Shown in pieces: positions 42,173 to 54,791 of a stretch of DNA of 64,000 bases; positions within the stretch are counted from its first letter, which is position 1; each line of letters opens with the position of its first letter. The translations under genes and the position numbers were made by a program. Below the pieces are notes generated by a model. The model searched no databases and was not told the DNA's origin. It saw nothing but the letters and a program-made list of their open reading frames with translations. Where the stretch lies: positions 24,386,769 through 24,450,768 of the forward strand of contig NC_054872.1 in NCBI RefSeq assembly GCF_018320785.1. The letters run 5' to 3'. Source of the stretch: Cheilinus undulatus. Lineage: Eukaryota; Chordata; Actinopteri; Labriformes; Labridae.

Positions 42173-45100
42173 CTAGGAAGAATGAAAAAAATATCAATCA
42201 TTTATCAAAACAAAAACTGGTCACCTACAAGAAAAAGATGCTTACCACTTTTGCAAGTTTTTTTTTCTAACCATTGAAAACTGGGTCCTTATTAAATTGT
42301 CCATTTTAAGATCACAATGATTAGTTCTGTACTTATCACAATATTATTTTTGTTGTAAAATGTATAATAGAAATAGGTCAGATATACTGTACTTTTGTAG
42401 TGTTTGGTCTGTTTGTTGTGCACTGTCGGTGCTGTTATAGAGATAGGCCATCACTTCTGCTTCTGCATCAAGCTGAGAGTCAGACAGTTCAAAACCACCC
42501 ACATCTTCTTCATCAGAACTTTGGAGGAGAAAGTCCTGGACATCTGGATTATGCTGCTGTTCACCGTCAGTCTCAGCTGAAAGTTAACATATATTTAAGT
42601 CATCTCAAGTTTTTACCAGCTTTTTTTTTGTAAATAAAGTAGCCGTAAAAAATAGTCATTTTAAAACAGTGAGTAAACCTTGTCCATCTGCAAAGTCAGT
42701 CTCTCCAGCATCCGGCAACCGACGTCTCACTCTCTCCTCCTGGTAGTCTATGGCAGAATGGCGCTCCCCGTCTGTGGGTTACATATTCAACATAAAATAA
42801 AGCTCTTTGATCAGACACAGATTAAAGAAAACTTCACAACTACTCACTTAAATTACTACCTGTTGTTTGATGCTCTGTCTGCTGGGCATCACCAGACAAC
42901 GAAGTGGATAAATCTTCATTGTCTGTCTGAGCAGCACCCAAAAGAACCTCCCTTTCCTCCTGCTTCACTGGGTAGAAGATACACTGGTTGGCATTGAATT
43001 CAGGTGTGGTGTGACAGTCTCTTGTTGTATCCACGCTATTCAGTGCTGAAAGCAAAACACCACAAACATGTAAAAAGATAGATTCCTTAATGGCCAAAGT
43101 TTGTAAAAAGACTAAGCAGAAAACAGTATTTGTAATATTTTGATACATTCACTTTTATAAAGATTAAAAAAATATATTATTCAATGACAAGTGTGAGGGA
43201 TAAAAAGTTGTTTAATCAGTACATGCTTGCAGCATATTTGCTGTTTATCTTACAGGTTCATTGTGACAACAAAGCCTCTGTCATATATGAACCCCTGACA
43301 TTCAGGTACTTCTACATAGAGAGATCGTCTGTGATAGACATGCCCCTACAGCTCGAAATACTAGTTGAGGGCTTAGCCTGGGTAAAGCATGCAGAAGGAG
43401 GAGGCTTTCTGTATAGTGACTGTGTTAAAATTACTACTACAAGTGTTAGGATGTTGCTTTATAACAGCACTATAATGGAATATAGTGGCAAATGGTAGGG
43501 TTGAAAGCAGCAAACTCTGCTCAACGACAACTACATCATCAACTTGCCACTTGCTCACACTGAATATTCAATGCAATTGCCTGCTGTGTTTACAGGAATA
43601 CTAAAGCATAAATACAGGGTAAATGGATTTGCACAGTTTTGTTCACACATACATGCCTCCTGGAAAATGGAGTATGGTGCATGTGTGTAATGAGCTCCAG
43701 ACTCTGTCTCTCTCCCTATGTGGAAAACCTCAAATTGTGCAAATTTGTGCAAATTTAACATGAGATACAGTTTTTTTTTCATAATAAAGTTGGAGATTTC
43801 CAAATTATACCTCAACCTGACACTGACTTTGACAAGCAAACATTTTGTCTCTTCAAGCTTTTGTGAATGACTTTTGGTTTATTTTGATAAAGCAGTACCT
43901 CTTATCCATCCAGCAGGTAAACCAGCAGGTAGTGTTTAAAAAATCTTTCTTTATTTCAACAGTAAAATATCACTCATTAGCTATGTTTACATGTGCAGCA
44001 TTTCTTCATTTGATTAAAATCATTGGGAACGAAAAAAGCACCATTTACCTTTCTATTAGACAAATCTTGTCATGTTCATTTATAATGTGCTTATACAGTG
44101 CATTAATAAAGTATTTAGACCCCATTCATTATTTCTCAATTTTGTTATGTTGCAGCCTGATGCTACAACCATCTAATTCATTTTTATTCTCATATATCTA
44201 CACTCAGTGCCCCATCATGACAAAGTGAAAACTGAATTTTAGAAATTTTGCAAGTTTATTAAAAATGAAAACCTGAAATATCCTATTGTATTCAGAACCT
44301 TCGCAAAAACACTTGAAATTTAGATCATGATGCCTCCAATTCCTCTGGACCGTTGTAGAGATGTTTCTACACCTTGATGGGACTCTACCTGTCATAGGTT
44401 AAACTGATTCGAAATGATTTGGAAATAATGTCCTCACTATAGAAGGCCTCATAGCTGACAATGCATATCAGAGAAAAGCCAAGCCATGAGGTTAAAGGAA
44501 CTACCTACAGAGCTCAGAGGCAAGATTGTAGCAAGGCACAGATCTGGGGAAGGCTACAAAAAAATGGTTGCACTAAAAGAGCACAGTGTCACAACCAGTT
44601 TGGCACAACCAGGACTCTTCCAAGAGCTGGTTGTCCAGCCAAACTGAGCAATCAGGGAAGAAGGGCCTTAGTAACCGAGGTGATCAAGAACCCGACGGTA
44701 ACCCTGACTGAGCTCTAGAGATCCTCCAGCAGGACAACCATCAGTGCAGAACTCCACTGACCTGGGCTTTATGGCAGAGTGTCAAGATGGAAGCCTCTCC
44801 TCATTGCCAAACACCTGAAAGCCTGCTTAGAGTTTGCAAAAAACTATGTGAAAGCCAAGTGGGCTTTCATGTGTTTTGCACTGAGGAGACCACAGGTGGA
44901 CTCCAATCAAGGTGTAAAAACATCTCAGCAACGATCAAGAGAAATGGTAGGAGCCTGGGTTAAATTTCAAGAGTTTCTGCAACCGGTCTGAATACTAATG
45001 TCAACATAATATTTGATTTTTATTTTGTAAATTTTCAAAAATTTCTATAATTCTGTTATCATGTTGCCATGCTGAGGTACTGAGTGTAGATTAATAAGAG

Positions 45101-48100
45101 ATTTTTTTGACTGTTGCATCAGGCTGCAACATAAAACTGAAAAAAGTGAAGGGTGTCTAAATACTTTTTGAATGCACTGTGCACTTCAAAATAAAAGCAT
45201 TTAGATGTGTACAAATCTGCCCAGCCACTCAAATCTGTCATAAACAGCAGAAGAAGCTGTTCCTTCCTTTTTGAATAATGACAAATGTGCTATAACGTGT
45301 AAGACACAGATCTCTGTTCAGTTTTAACTCACTGGCAAAGTGGACAGTAGCAGCAGCCAAAGATACACCCTGGTATCAATATAGTGTGATGAGTTAAATA
45401 CATGTTTCTGTTAATGAATAATGTGTCATGAATGTTTCTTTGGAGTGAGATTCAGTCTAATCAGAGCTAACAACCGGCTGTGTGTTTAATACTCAGCTAT
45501 CACTTTGTCTAGTTGTTGGGGAGCTTGGTAGAGTCTCTGACTCTGCCTGTGTTGCAAACAAACAATGCTAATACTGCAGACCTCCTCCACTACTCCCCTT
45601 TCTATGCAACAGACAATTTACTCTTCTCCTCTCTCCTATCAGTGATGTTGGATGTCTTTATTTTCTTTCTTTTATTTAAAATAAAATTCACAGCAAGCGG
45701 CCCTTTATCTTCTGTATGTCAAAATTAAACCAAAAATTGTCCTGCAGTCTATGAGCTGAGGGACAATGCAAGTCTTCACTTTTGCCATGGAAAATTTAAA
45801 AAAAAAAGGCTGATTCTGTGGAATGATGTTAATCACACTGTCTGACATCCACTCCCTTGAAACGGTTTCAGGCATTAAAAGCAACTGTATACAGCTGTAA
45901 ACAAATATCACTCTTGCTGTTGATGGACTCAGAAGCTTTTACAGCTCATAAAACTGTATCCATATTAATGACAGTCTATTTCATAACCACCTAAAATCTC
46001 CTCACAGTATCTTTAACTATCAAACAGTAAAATTCTTATCCCCTTCTACTTTTAGCTCCATTCATGACGCAGAGGAATTTTAGCAATGTGGTCCATCTTT
46101 GTAAATTGAAGAAAAAGTTCTCAAATTTCTCAAAATGTTGAACTGCATTATGGTTGAATACTTACACGGACTTGAAGTGTTCCCGATGCTGAATGGCTCC
46201 ACATTCCAGCGGATACTGCTGCCCTGTGAAGTCTGAGCCTCATTCAGAACTGGGCTACACTCCTCCTTCACCAGGACAGCCTGTATATCACAGTGTTGCT
46301 GTGGTTGCAGAATTAAACTGGGTTTGTTAGGACAGGTTAGTTCAGTCGGTGGCTGATCTGCTATTATCTCTTCAACCTTGATCTCCAGGCTCTCAAAGAC
46401 TTGTACTTTATTCCCAGTCACCCTGTTCAAACCCTGGAAAGAGGATAGGTGTAAGTTAATTAGCAAAATTAGATCCTTTACATATGTTTGAAATCTGCTG
46501 TCTCACCTGTCTTTGACCGGTGCTTGCTATCACCAGGTAAGGCTCCTTGTGTACTGTAACTCCTGGTGTAGCGGTGAGGACCCTCTCAAGTATAATACTG
46601 GGAGATTTGTTCCTTTCCTGCATTTCCTTTTCATTCCTCACCTCATCTGCTCTTGTGGTAACAGGCTCCAGTTCAGGCACTACAGGAGATACGGCGGTCA
46701 AAGTCACAGCAGAATTAGTCGTAGCATTGTCTGCCTTCAATTCAGGATTGTTAACACTGTCTTCAGTTATTTCTGAATCAGATGTGATAGGCTGGTAGCC
46801 TGGTTGACATCCACCCTGTTCTTTTTCTGATTCTGGTCCAAAGACAGTATCTCCAGCAGAAACGTTGTCCCTTTTGAGATGCCCCTTCCTGCTCCCCACA
46901 CTTTTTGCAGCATTTCTTATAACAGTCTCTTTCCCTCTTTTATTCTTCTGGACTGATACTTCTTCCTCTTCCTCCTTGATCTCCTCTTGATGGGTGGAGC
47001 ATGACACAGTCTGTGAAGTCAGAGTTTTTTCAGCGGTTTCAAGATGTTTATTTGCCCTTCTTAGCTCAGAACCATCTGATTCATTTTGGTGAGCTGGGTC
47101 TTCATTAGAGGATGGATCGTCTCTCTCATGCTGTGCCCCAACAGTAACTAAATCTACCTCAAAATGTAAATCCTCCTTGAAGTTTTCATTCATAGCACAA
47201 TAGCCTTCAGATTCTGAGCTGGGGTTCTCCACGGTACATGCTTTTTCTGTGGTCTCATCTAATGTGGAAGACTTTGCAGCCTCTGAATTCTGAGTCCAAG
47301 ATGTATTAGATGGGATACTGGGATGGGTGTCACTGTTTTTCATTTGATCATGCAGTGGCTGATTGTCTGATTCAGTTTTACTTCTGTCCTTATTTTCATG
47401 AACACTTATTTCAACATCCGAGGGTAGAACAGGTAAAGATGGTGATGGAATCAAAGCTGGAAAAGAGACATTTCGCTCCCTGTCTTCTAATGTGATCTCT
47501 CCCATTTCAGGCTCAGTGTCCCATCCAGTGGCAGCATTCATCAGGGTGACAGCTTTATAATGCTGCTGTGGGAACGGATAAAGATCTGACCTGGAGACAC
47601 CTTCAAAGATGTTCCCGTTGGTGTATGTAAGGCCAGGACTCTCTATGATATGAACGGTTGTTTTGTGCTTCTGAAGGGAAGGGACGTCGCTAAATCGCTC
47701 CCCACAGTCTTTGCACTCTAAGGCACGCTTGGAATGAGAAGAGGTTATCACTCCTTCAGTCTCAATGTTAGAAGAGGCTTTACGTTTCCTGGTGGTCTTT
47801 GGCTTGGCAGGCAGCGTTTCAGGTGGTTCTGGGGTCATTTTTAACGAGGACAACAATGAACGATTCTTTTTGGTTCTTCCCTGGGTCTTTTTCTTACCAT
47901 CCAATATGGAATTATTTGTAGACTCACTTGCTGGGTGGTTGACTTTATTGTTTTTACTCTGTGGGGATATTTTTTGAGACCCATAAGATGGATCCTCCAC
48001 AGTATTGCTGGCTGCTTTAGAAGGGTCCAACTTGTAAACTTTTAACTGGGGTTGTTTATGACCTTTCAGTAGAAGCAAGGAGTCTTCTATCATGTGCTGT

Positions 48101-51100
48101 ATTGTAGTATCTGAAGCTGGGGTTGTTTTTGTCTTGTCTTTTTCCTGTCTTGCCAGTTTTTTCTTTCCTTTGCCATCTTTTGCAATCTTGGGCTGATCTG
48201 CTTGCAAAATTTTTGCCTGTTTTTTCTTGGAAACTGGTGATTTCCCTCCCCTGAAATTATTCACACAATCCCTGGCTACTTCTTTTTGCAGTTTCTTTTT
48301 ACTTTTTCTTGTATCCTCTTTGTTCTGTTGTACTCGTTTGTCCTGGATTGAGGATGCCTTTATTTCAGCGGAAGATAACAGACGTCCCTTTCTTCCCTTC
48401 TTTTGTGTTGATACTTTATTCTTGGAGAGATGTACTGTTGGGGCTTTACCACTTAACACTTCCTCTTGTGATGTCTTATTCTGCTTCTTATTCTTTTTCT
48501 CTTTGCTTTGTGGGCCAAATTTAACAACAAGATGAGCCTTTTTTTGTCTTTGTCGTTTGGCAGGAGAAGAATCAATTTGTAAATCATCGGCAGATAAGGA
48601 GGCCCAGTCTTGCATGTATCCTTGAAAAAATGCCCTGGTTGGTTTTCTTTTCCGCACTTTCACCAGCTCTTGCGCTGACATAACATTTAGAGGAAACTCT
48701 GAGATCTGTGATACCTTTTTAGCCTCTGATTGTGACCGGTCTTCTTTTTTAGTTAATGGATCCTCCATTTTGGATAGGTTGACCAACTTCTCCTGGCCTT
48801 TGTTTTCTACCACCAATTCTTTAGAAATTTTTTGTTCAGATGGTTTAGACGGTTCTCGTGCAGATAGTTTAGGTGGTTCTTGGGCAGATTGCTCTAGCTC
48901 AGATGGGTCTTGCACAGGTTGCTCTTGTTCTGACAGTTCTTGTGCAGATCGTGCTTGCTCAGATGATTCTTGCACAGGTTGCTCTTGCTCAGATGGTTCT
49001 TGTGCCGATAGATCTTGTACAGATGGTCCTTGGGCAGATCTCTCATGCTCACATGGTTCTTGATCAACCTTTTCCTGTGTTTCTTGGGATACAGCTTTAT
49101 CAAGGACATGGAAGAGAAGATCTTGACCTCCTGTTTGAATTTGTGTATCATCATCATTTTGGGGATTTGTGCCAGATTCAGTCAGAGTTTGAGTAGGTAA
49201 ATCCTCTGATGGTACACCCTGGTTTCTTTTTTGTAAATGTGTCACCTCTAATTCAACAGAAAAAGGTGGGGCTGACAGGCTGGTATCTGGTTCACCAGCA
49301 ACCATCTGATTTGGAACCTGTTGAAGGGTCTTCTCCATTTCAGTACCAAAATTGGATGATGGGATTTCATTTAGTGGCTCAGTATGAGATTGTTCCAGCT
49401 CCTTGGTTGGTATCAAGGCAGGGGTAAGCTCTAATATAACTGTTTGTGCTAAGTCTTGTTCATTTGGACAAACCATTTGGTTAATATTATCCCACTGAGT
49501 TGCACTAGTATCTGGCTGTTTAAGAAGTTGAGGCATCGTGTCTCCCTCATGCTTCTCTCTTTGCTCAGGTTGTTCTAGTGTTAGCTCTATAGTTTCAACT
49601 GCTGCTACATTGGAATGCAGTAATGACAAAGAGGGGTCTTCTAGCTGTCCATCTGGTGTAATTGGTTCAAGGATGATTGTTTGTTCCATTGGGTCAAAGG
49701 TTTGATTTATAGGTTCAAATTCCACAGTCTCACGTTCAGGCTGTTTCAAACCCATAAAATCTATCTTAGGTGGACTGATATCCAAATGTGTAGTTTCTGG
49801 CAGTTGTGAAAACTGCTTCACTTCCAGTGGTGGGGCATGAGGAGGCACCTGTCCCAGTATGACAACTTGATTCACTTTCTGAACATTTCCTAAAGATTCA
49901 ATAAGTCTGCGAATCTGCTCTGTGTCAATATTGCCATCAACTTTTTGTAGGGGTCCATTGGCCTCTAGCTGTAGCAGTGCAGGTTGAGAAATAGATATTG
50001 GAGTAATGATGGGTATATTTTGTTTCATCTGGAATCCAGGTTGCCATCTATGCTTCGTTCTCATGTGATTTAGCCGTGACTTGGAAGTCTTGAAAAAAGC
50101 ATCGCATGTGGTACAAGGATAGGTTTTAGGAACACCTAAAAAAAAATAAAGGAAAAGTTATTGCTTTTAAATATTTCTACATCCTGCAAGACAAATTTGT
50201 TTCAGGATTAAAAACTATTTAATTTTAAAGATTGAAAAAAAAATTATTTATGCTGGGTCCATACACTTAGAATAAAATTAATCATAGTAGTCTTACAAGA
50301 ACACTAAGAAAACAGTAAACAGATGTGACAGATGGAAAAGTGAGTTCAATTTTTTCTTTATAGATAAACCTTACATGAACTTTACAACCCTGGAATACAG
50401 AGCAAACGTGTTGCTTGTAAGTAAGGTATGTATTGCAGTTGTCATCTAAAACTTCCCTTTTTATAAATACTATAAATGTCTTATGTATCGTTTTTTTGAG
50501 ATTTGTCTCTGGTTTGGGGTATAAGAGGCAGTTATTTTCGTCGTTCTTGATTGCTAAAATGATGATACAGTAGTATAGTACAGTAGTACAGTAGTCTTTC
50601 TTTATAAGCCATTTTACATTAACTGTATTTATATTGATGATCATTTTTGACCCTTTATACTGTTGATATTGTAATCTTTGGACTTGAGGGCACATCATGC
50701 CTGTAATCACACAGTCAGTCGACTTCAGTAAAATAGATTATGTATTTGCTCTCCATCTTGGCCAGGGCTAGAGGGAAACCATTACTCTAAATGTTGTTAG
50801 TTTGAAGACATTGAAAGCAGGAATCAAGGATCATTTGACAGGTGGATGTGTGTGTTTTACAGCTACATGTTTCTATTTTTGCAACTGACATCTGTGGTCT
50901 GTTTGTTATTTGTGTGGGAATTTTAGCTGCTGTGTTGGCCAAGACTCCCCAACAAAAAAGATTTTTGCATCTCATTAGTAGTATTCCTGGTTAAATAAAG
51001 CTAAAAATGGACTCTAAAAAGTAATATAAAACTAAATATTAGATCGACCAAGTTATGGCTATATGATAAAAAAAAATATGGCGAGTTAAGGGATCAGCAA

Positions 51101-53201
51101 ATAATTACATTTTGCATTCAGAGAAGTATGAAAGTCTGTGCCATTTTTATGGCAGCATGTCAAAAGCTGTTGAATAAATTCCCTTAAATAGGTATGACCC
51201 TCATGGTAGAGCTAGAAGTCAACAGATCAACAAAGAACATATATATTTTTAAGCTTTTGATTAAATACATTTCTGTGCAAACTTTCACAGTAACAATTGC
51301 AGGTTTGTAGTGAAATTTCAGCAGAATAATAGACATCTTCTTACCATTGTTTTTCAGTTGTGCTTCATCTACTTCATCTTCATCTTCATTCCATGTGTGT
51401 GTGAGCGTATGGTTCCTCAGAGCTTTAGACATGTTAAACCTTTTTCCACACTTCTTGCAGACATATGGCTTTTCTCCAGTGTGTTTGCGGTGGTGATACT
51501 TTAGCAGTGTCATGGTTTTGCAAATTTTACCACAGTCATTGCATTTGTAACCACCCTCGCCAAAATGAACTTTCTTATGATTAGTGAGCTCTGATGATTT
51601 CGAGAAGGCATCTCCACAGAGTGGACACTTGAAGGGTTTCTTCTCTGTGTGGGCCTTCTGGTGGGCCATAAGCTCTGTGGAGTTCGTGAATTGGCGGTCA
51701 CAAACATAGCAGGTGAAGAAGGCATTCCTCAGAATCAACTGTTCATATTCAGCTGGGTGCTTAAGCTTCAGATGACGCTCCTTACTCTTGGGATCCCTGA
51801 AGATAATGTGGCATTCGAGGCATCGCAGGGAGAGCTCATATGCTAGAGGGTGGAAAAGGAGAACTTTACATACAACATACATCCATATTCTTAATTTAGA
51901 AGCAAACATAACAAAAGTATCAACAAACTGATTCTGTAATCTATATATCGTCAGAAATTATGTATACCTGGCAAGAAATTTGTAAAAGAAGACTTTCTCT
52001 ATTTTGCACTCCTTTGTCTGGTTTACAAACAGATGCTATAAGCGCTCCCCTGTGTCTTTACAGTCAACTTATTTGGCAGCCAAAAACAGTGATCCAGCTC
52101 TGAGCTGCAGACTTTGTTTGGCTCCTATTAAACACCAGAAACTAACTGTACATGTTATACCAAACTATGGATGTCCACATTTTTGATACAGGGATACTGT
52201 TCAATTCCAAATATTTTTTTTTTAACTTTCTTTGTTGATTTAATAATACAATAATACTTTGGCAATTGTATTGCAAGAGCTAAAGCTGTACAAAAACAAC
52301 ATCCAATTATTAAGTTCCATAACACTCTCTGAATAGCAAACACAAACAATGTCAATGTTTCAGTACCAAAATGCTGCCAATGTATTTTTTGATTTAGACA
52401 GCGTTCACAAGTTTGTTGTCATGCTTGACAACTAAACACGTAAAAGTCCTCATTATTTAAGTGCAGAAAACTTCTATTTTTGCGTGGTAACAAAACAAGT
52501 ATCCATCTCATTTAAATTTTTACTATTAACAAACCAAAGTTTAAAATTCTGTTATTAGGTCAATCCCCACCCAAACTTGGCAGTGCGTCGGTGAGGGAAA
52601 AACAAACTTAGACATATCTTTCAAGAATGGTACCTTTAAGGGGAAGACTGTAAAATTACTATATTACACAACAATGTGCTCAATAGTTACACTTCAAAGT
52701 GAAATACTCACATGTGAGAGGAACATATGATGGACAGGACATGTCTACTTTCAAAGGATCAATCATTGCTTTCTTGGAGAGAACGAATTTCTTCACTTCA
52801 CGAGCACCTTGTCCCTTTTTCTGTGACTTCTCACCATCACACTCAGGAGTCTTATTTTCATCGGGTACAGGATCTGAGGAGACACATGTCTTTGAAGCTG
52901 TCTCCATCCCTCCTGTGTTTTCTGGGGTCCTAGTGAGTGGTTGATCAGCAGGCTCATTGTGCTCTGCTTGTGCTGTCCTGTCTTCCTGTGGTGTGACTAG
53001 TGTTTCAGATTCAGCAGGAGCACTGGATCCATTCTCATCCTCTTGTACACCTGGATTACTTTGTGCTGAATTAGCCTCAGTGTGGGGGTCCAGTTGTAGC
53101 TCTGTTGTTGCTGTGGCCAAGGCGTTAGGTCCGCTGTTTGCCTGGGTAGGACTCTGCATGGCTCCCTGCCTCTTGACCTCTGAAATGTATTGTAGCTCCA
53201 T
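40593..53201 (-). CDS. Zinc-finger / piggyBac transposase fusion protein, gene D (2276 aa)
   Basis: Nine coding exons fit GT-AG sites and phases without a break: 53201-52712, 51842-51345, 50135-46507, 46433-46166, 43045-42860, 42771-42679, 42576-42393, 42172-41965, 41867-40593; 6831 bases. Residues 1-165 are acidic/Ser-rich. Exon 2 carries five fingers (LRCLEC, FTCYVC, FKCPLC, YKCNDC, YVCKKC), exon 3 a sixth (YPCTTC, about 335) and a seventh (LECKDC, about 1134). Exon 3 also has a ten-residue tandem repeat (about 687-758) and Lys-rich stretches. Exons 5-7 are acidic. Exons 8-9 match the piggyBac DDE domain: YFSKYFGWDTWVEITN, YWEDLTKVPLIAEAM, RFLELSRMLKLAS, DPLWKARPLLCRF, VDQYLLPLTGK. They end in the piggyBac cysteine-rich module (C-x4-C...LKCC...LC...CF...H, 2235-2268). 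The frame is intact, so this looks like a host gene. The role is unknown; I infer chromatin or DNA binding. Confidence 0.85.
42173..43045 (-). other. Acidic linker exons 5-7 of gene D
   Basis: Exons 43045-42860, 42771-42679 and 42576-42393 with short introns. Their product is acidic (DNEDLSTSLSGDAQQTE, SSDEEDVGGFELSDSQLD) with one basic spot (ERVRRRLPDAGE). Many piggyBac proteins start with a comparable acidic, poorly ordered stretch, so these exons may come from the transposase N-terminus. That is inference. Confidence 0.5.
43046..44095. other. Gene D intron 4, left part
   Basis: Intron between exons 4 and 5. A 104-codon plus-strand frame at 43184-43498 has no recognisable motif. No gene is called. 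Confidence 0.4.
44096..45179 (+). mobile_element. Tc1/mariner element in gene D intron 4
   Basis: The left end CAGTGCATTAATAAAGTATT after TA, and the right end inverted CAGTGCATTCAAAAAGTATT, are the inverted repeats; the right TA has mutated to TG. Plus-strand frames 44461-44718 (CSKAQIWGRLQKNG, TVTLTEL) and 44779-44991 hold remnants of a Tc1 transposase. Its C-terminal half, including the usual DLNPIE region, is deleted; length is 1084 bases. The subfamily differs from the other Tc1 copies. Confidence 0.8.
45180..46165. other. Gene D intron 4, right part
   Basis: AT-rich intron sequence next to the donor GTAAGT at 46165. No feature recognised. Confidence 0.4.
48851..49064 (-). repeat. 30-base coding minisatellite in gene D
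   Basis: Six complete, contiguous 30-base units start at 48875, 48905, 48935, 48965, 48995 and 49025, with partial units on either side. Each encodes ten residues close to SEQEQPVQEP, with variants such as SEQARSAQEL. The period is a multiple of three, so copy-number changes keep the frame. The encoded stretch is acidic and Gln/Pro/Ser-rich and likely unstructured. Confidence 0.9.
50136..51344. other. Gene D intron 2
   Basis: Phase-1 intron (donor GTAAGAAG at 51344, acceptor TTTTTTTTTAG before 50135). A 142-codon minus-strand frame at 50282-50710 shows no motif and is not called. Confidence 0.5.
51843..52711. other. Gene D intron 1
   Basis: Phase-1 intron (donor GTGAGT at 52711, acceptor CCCTCTAG before 51842). 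Nothing else is recognised. Confidence 0.5.
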
Positions 53202-53206
53202 AAAGA

Positions 53207-53770
53207 TCTAGGAAATACAAATCATGTCATTCATATATATTTAGCCGCCTTAAAGGAGAACTTCTGCCAAAAAAACAGTGCTTCACAGATTTTTTGTGTA
53301 GGATGACAGCTGGGAGGCAAGAGAATGAATGGAATACATTTGTATTACAAAAGACTGACGGACATGGAGGACATCCTTTGGAGGTTAGTAAAACGAAAAC
53401 CATGACTGAAAAAGCATGGATAGAAAGCTCTTACCAAATAGGCGAACAATTCACTTAAATGAACGATTTCTCCCTAATAACCAGAGATACAGATAATGGT
53501 AGCCCGGTGTGTTAGCTTGAACCCAACGGTCGGTGGTTAAACGGGTAAATTCTAGCATTTCCGGGCTATTCGTGCACTAAATACAGTAGCTACACTCACC
53601 AACAGCAGGCTTGTTTTCACATCAAGCCGTAAAGCTGTATGAATGCAGGATGAATGTACAGTTTACGTTATCTGTACTAACTACTCGGCCCGAGCATCCC
53701 CGCGTCGCTTTGCACAAAGCAAACACAGAGCAGCTGCGGCGAAGGTGACGTCACGTCTGGCCAAGAGGGG
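53207..53770 (-). promoter_or_regulatory. Promoter and non-coding first exon of gene D, with CRE
   Basis: The ATG exon begins at acceptor TATTTCCTAG before 53207. An upstream donor GTTG|GTGAGTG ends a likely 5' UTR exon at 53600. A perfect palindromic cAMP-response element TGACGTCA lies at 53746-53753 in a short CG-rich stretch with CGCGTCG near 53701. This suggests a CREB/ATF-type housekeeping promoter; the start site was not located. Confidence 0.5.
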
Positions 53771-54791
53771 TCATGGGAGTTGTAGTTTGTTAATACCAGG
53801 ACTTGACCCCCCTCCTTTTTTTAACCAAAGTGAATGTTAAATAGCTTATTTCTCTAAGGATAACCAGAAACCAACAATTACAGAAAACGAAAACCGATTC
53901 AAAACTACAACAAAACTTGCCAAAATAAATCCCTGTGGGGTTCGTGTTTAACTTTGAGTTGTTTTTTTTTTTTTTTGTCTGACCACACAATGAATGTTAC
54001 AATTTATAACCACTTCTAAATTCTTCATCCTTTCGCCAGTAATGTCATCTGTTATTAACATGTATTCAGGCATAACTACCAGCAACACAATCTTGTTTCT
54101 TTTCATTTCAGTCCATCTATTTTGTATGCATTTATCAATGCTATAATTTAGCGCAGATGGCAAGTACAAAAACAACTTCATGGAATACGCAAGTGCAGGG
54201 AGCACTACATTCAAATAGTCCCTACCTTTATTCTTGGCATTAATATTTCCCAATCCCTTGGCATAAGCTATTTGGGTGAAACATTCTGTTCACATTGGCA
54301 ATATCAAACTCATACTGTCAACTTGAAATACATTAATCACAACAATGGTATACAATACCTTATAGTATTTAAAGTATTTTTCCAATGCACAGAGAGAAAA
54401 AAAATCTAAAACACTGTCAATACAAACATTTTATTAAGTTTACAAGTAGAGGGAGGTAGAATCACTTCAGTTTGACATTCTTCAGTATATTGCTTTGGTA
54501 CATCTATGTTAAAAAATAAAGAAAAAAGACCCAGCACTTTCAGTAACAGTACTTTCTTTGCATCAAGCTGTCAACATATTGAGGCTTTCTCTTTAGTGCA
54601 GACTAATAACACATATATACTAATTATCAAATAATCAATCAGCCATGGTTTTAAGTAGAGTCAGATATCATAATCCTAAGGAGATTAGATACACAACATG
54701 TTAATAAAAAAACAAAAAAAAGACAATCTTTACATTCTGGTGTTAAGCATGAGGCACAGGTGTGAAAAGAACAAAGGACTTATGTTAGCTT
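53771..54791 (-). other. 3' flank of gene E
   Basis: DNA downstream of the gene E stop. A minus-strand AATAAA at 54435-54430, about 360 bases after the stop, is a good polyadenylation candidate. No coding evidence. Confidence 0.45.

Noticed and set aside
40593-43045. The piggyBac part as a free-standing transposon
   Set aside because: It is cut by introns, has an altered catalytic position, shows no nearby piggyBac ends, and joins in phase with the zinc-finger exons.
43184-43498. 104-codon plus-strand frame in gene D intron 4
   Set aside because: No recognisable domain, no conserved-looking context, no repeat match known to me.
48875-49054. Regular 30-base repeats that could suggest a CRISPR-like array
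   Set aside because: The units are contiguous, without spacers, and encode an in-frame decapeptide repeat in gene D.
48770-49196. Plus-strand frames of 97 and 107 codons with repetitive Ser/Cys or Leu/Val runs
   Set aside because: They are the opposite strand of the gene D minisatellite.
50282-50710. 142-codon minus-strand frame in gene D intron 2
   Set aside because: AT-rich composition, no motif; exons on both sides join in phase without it.
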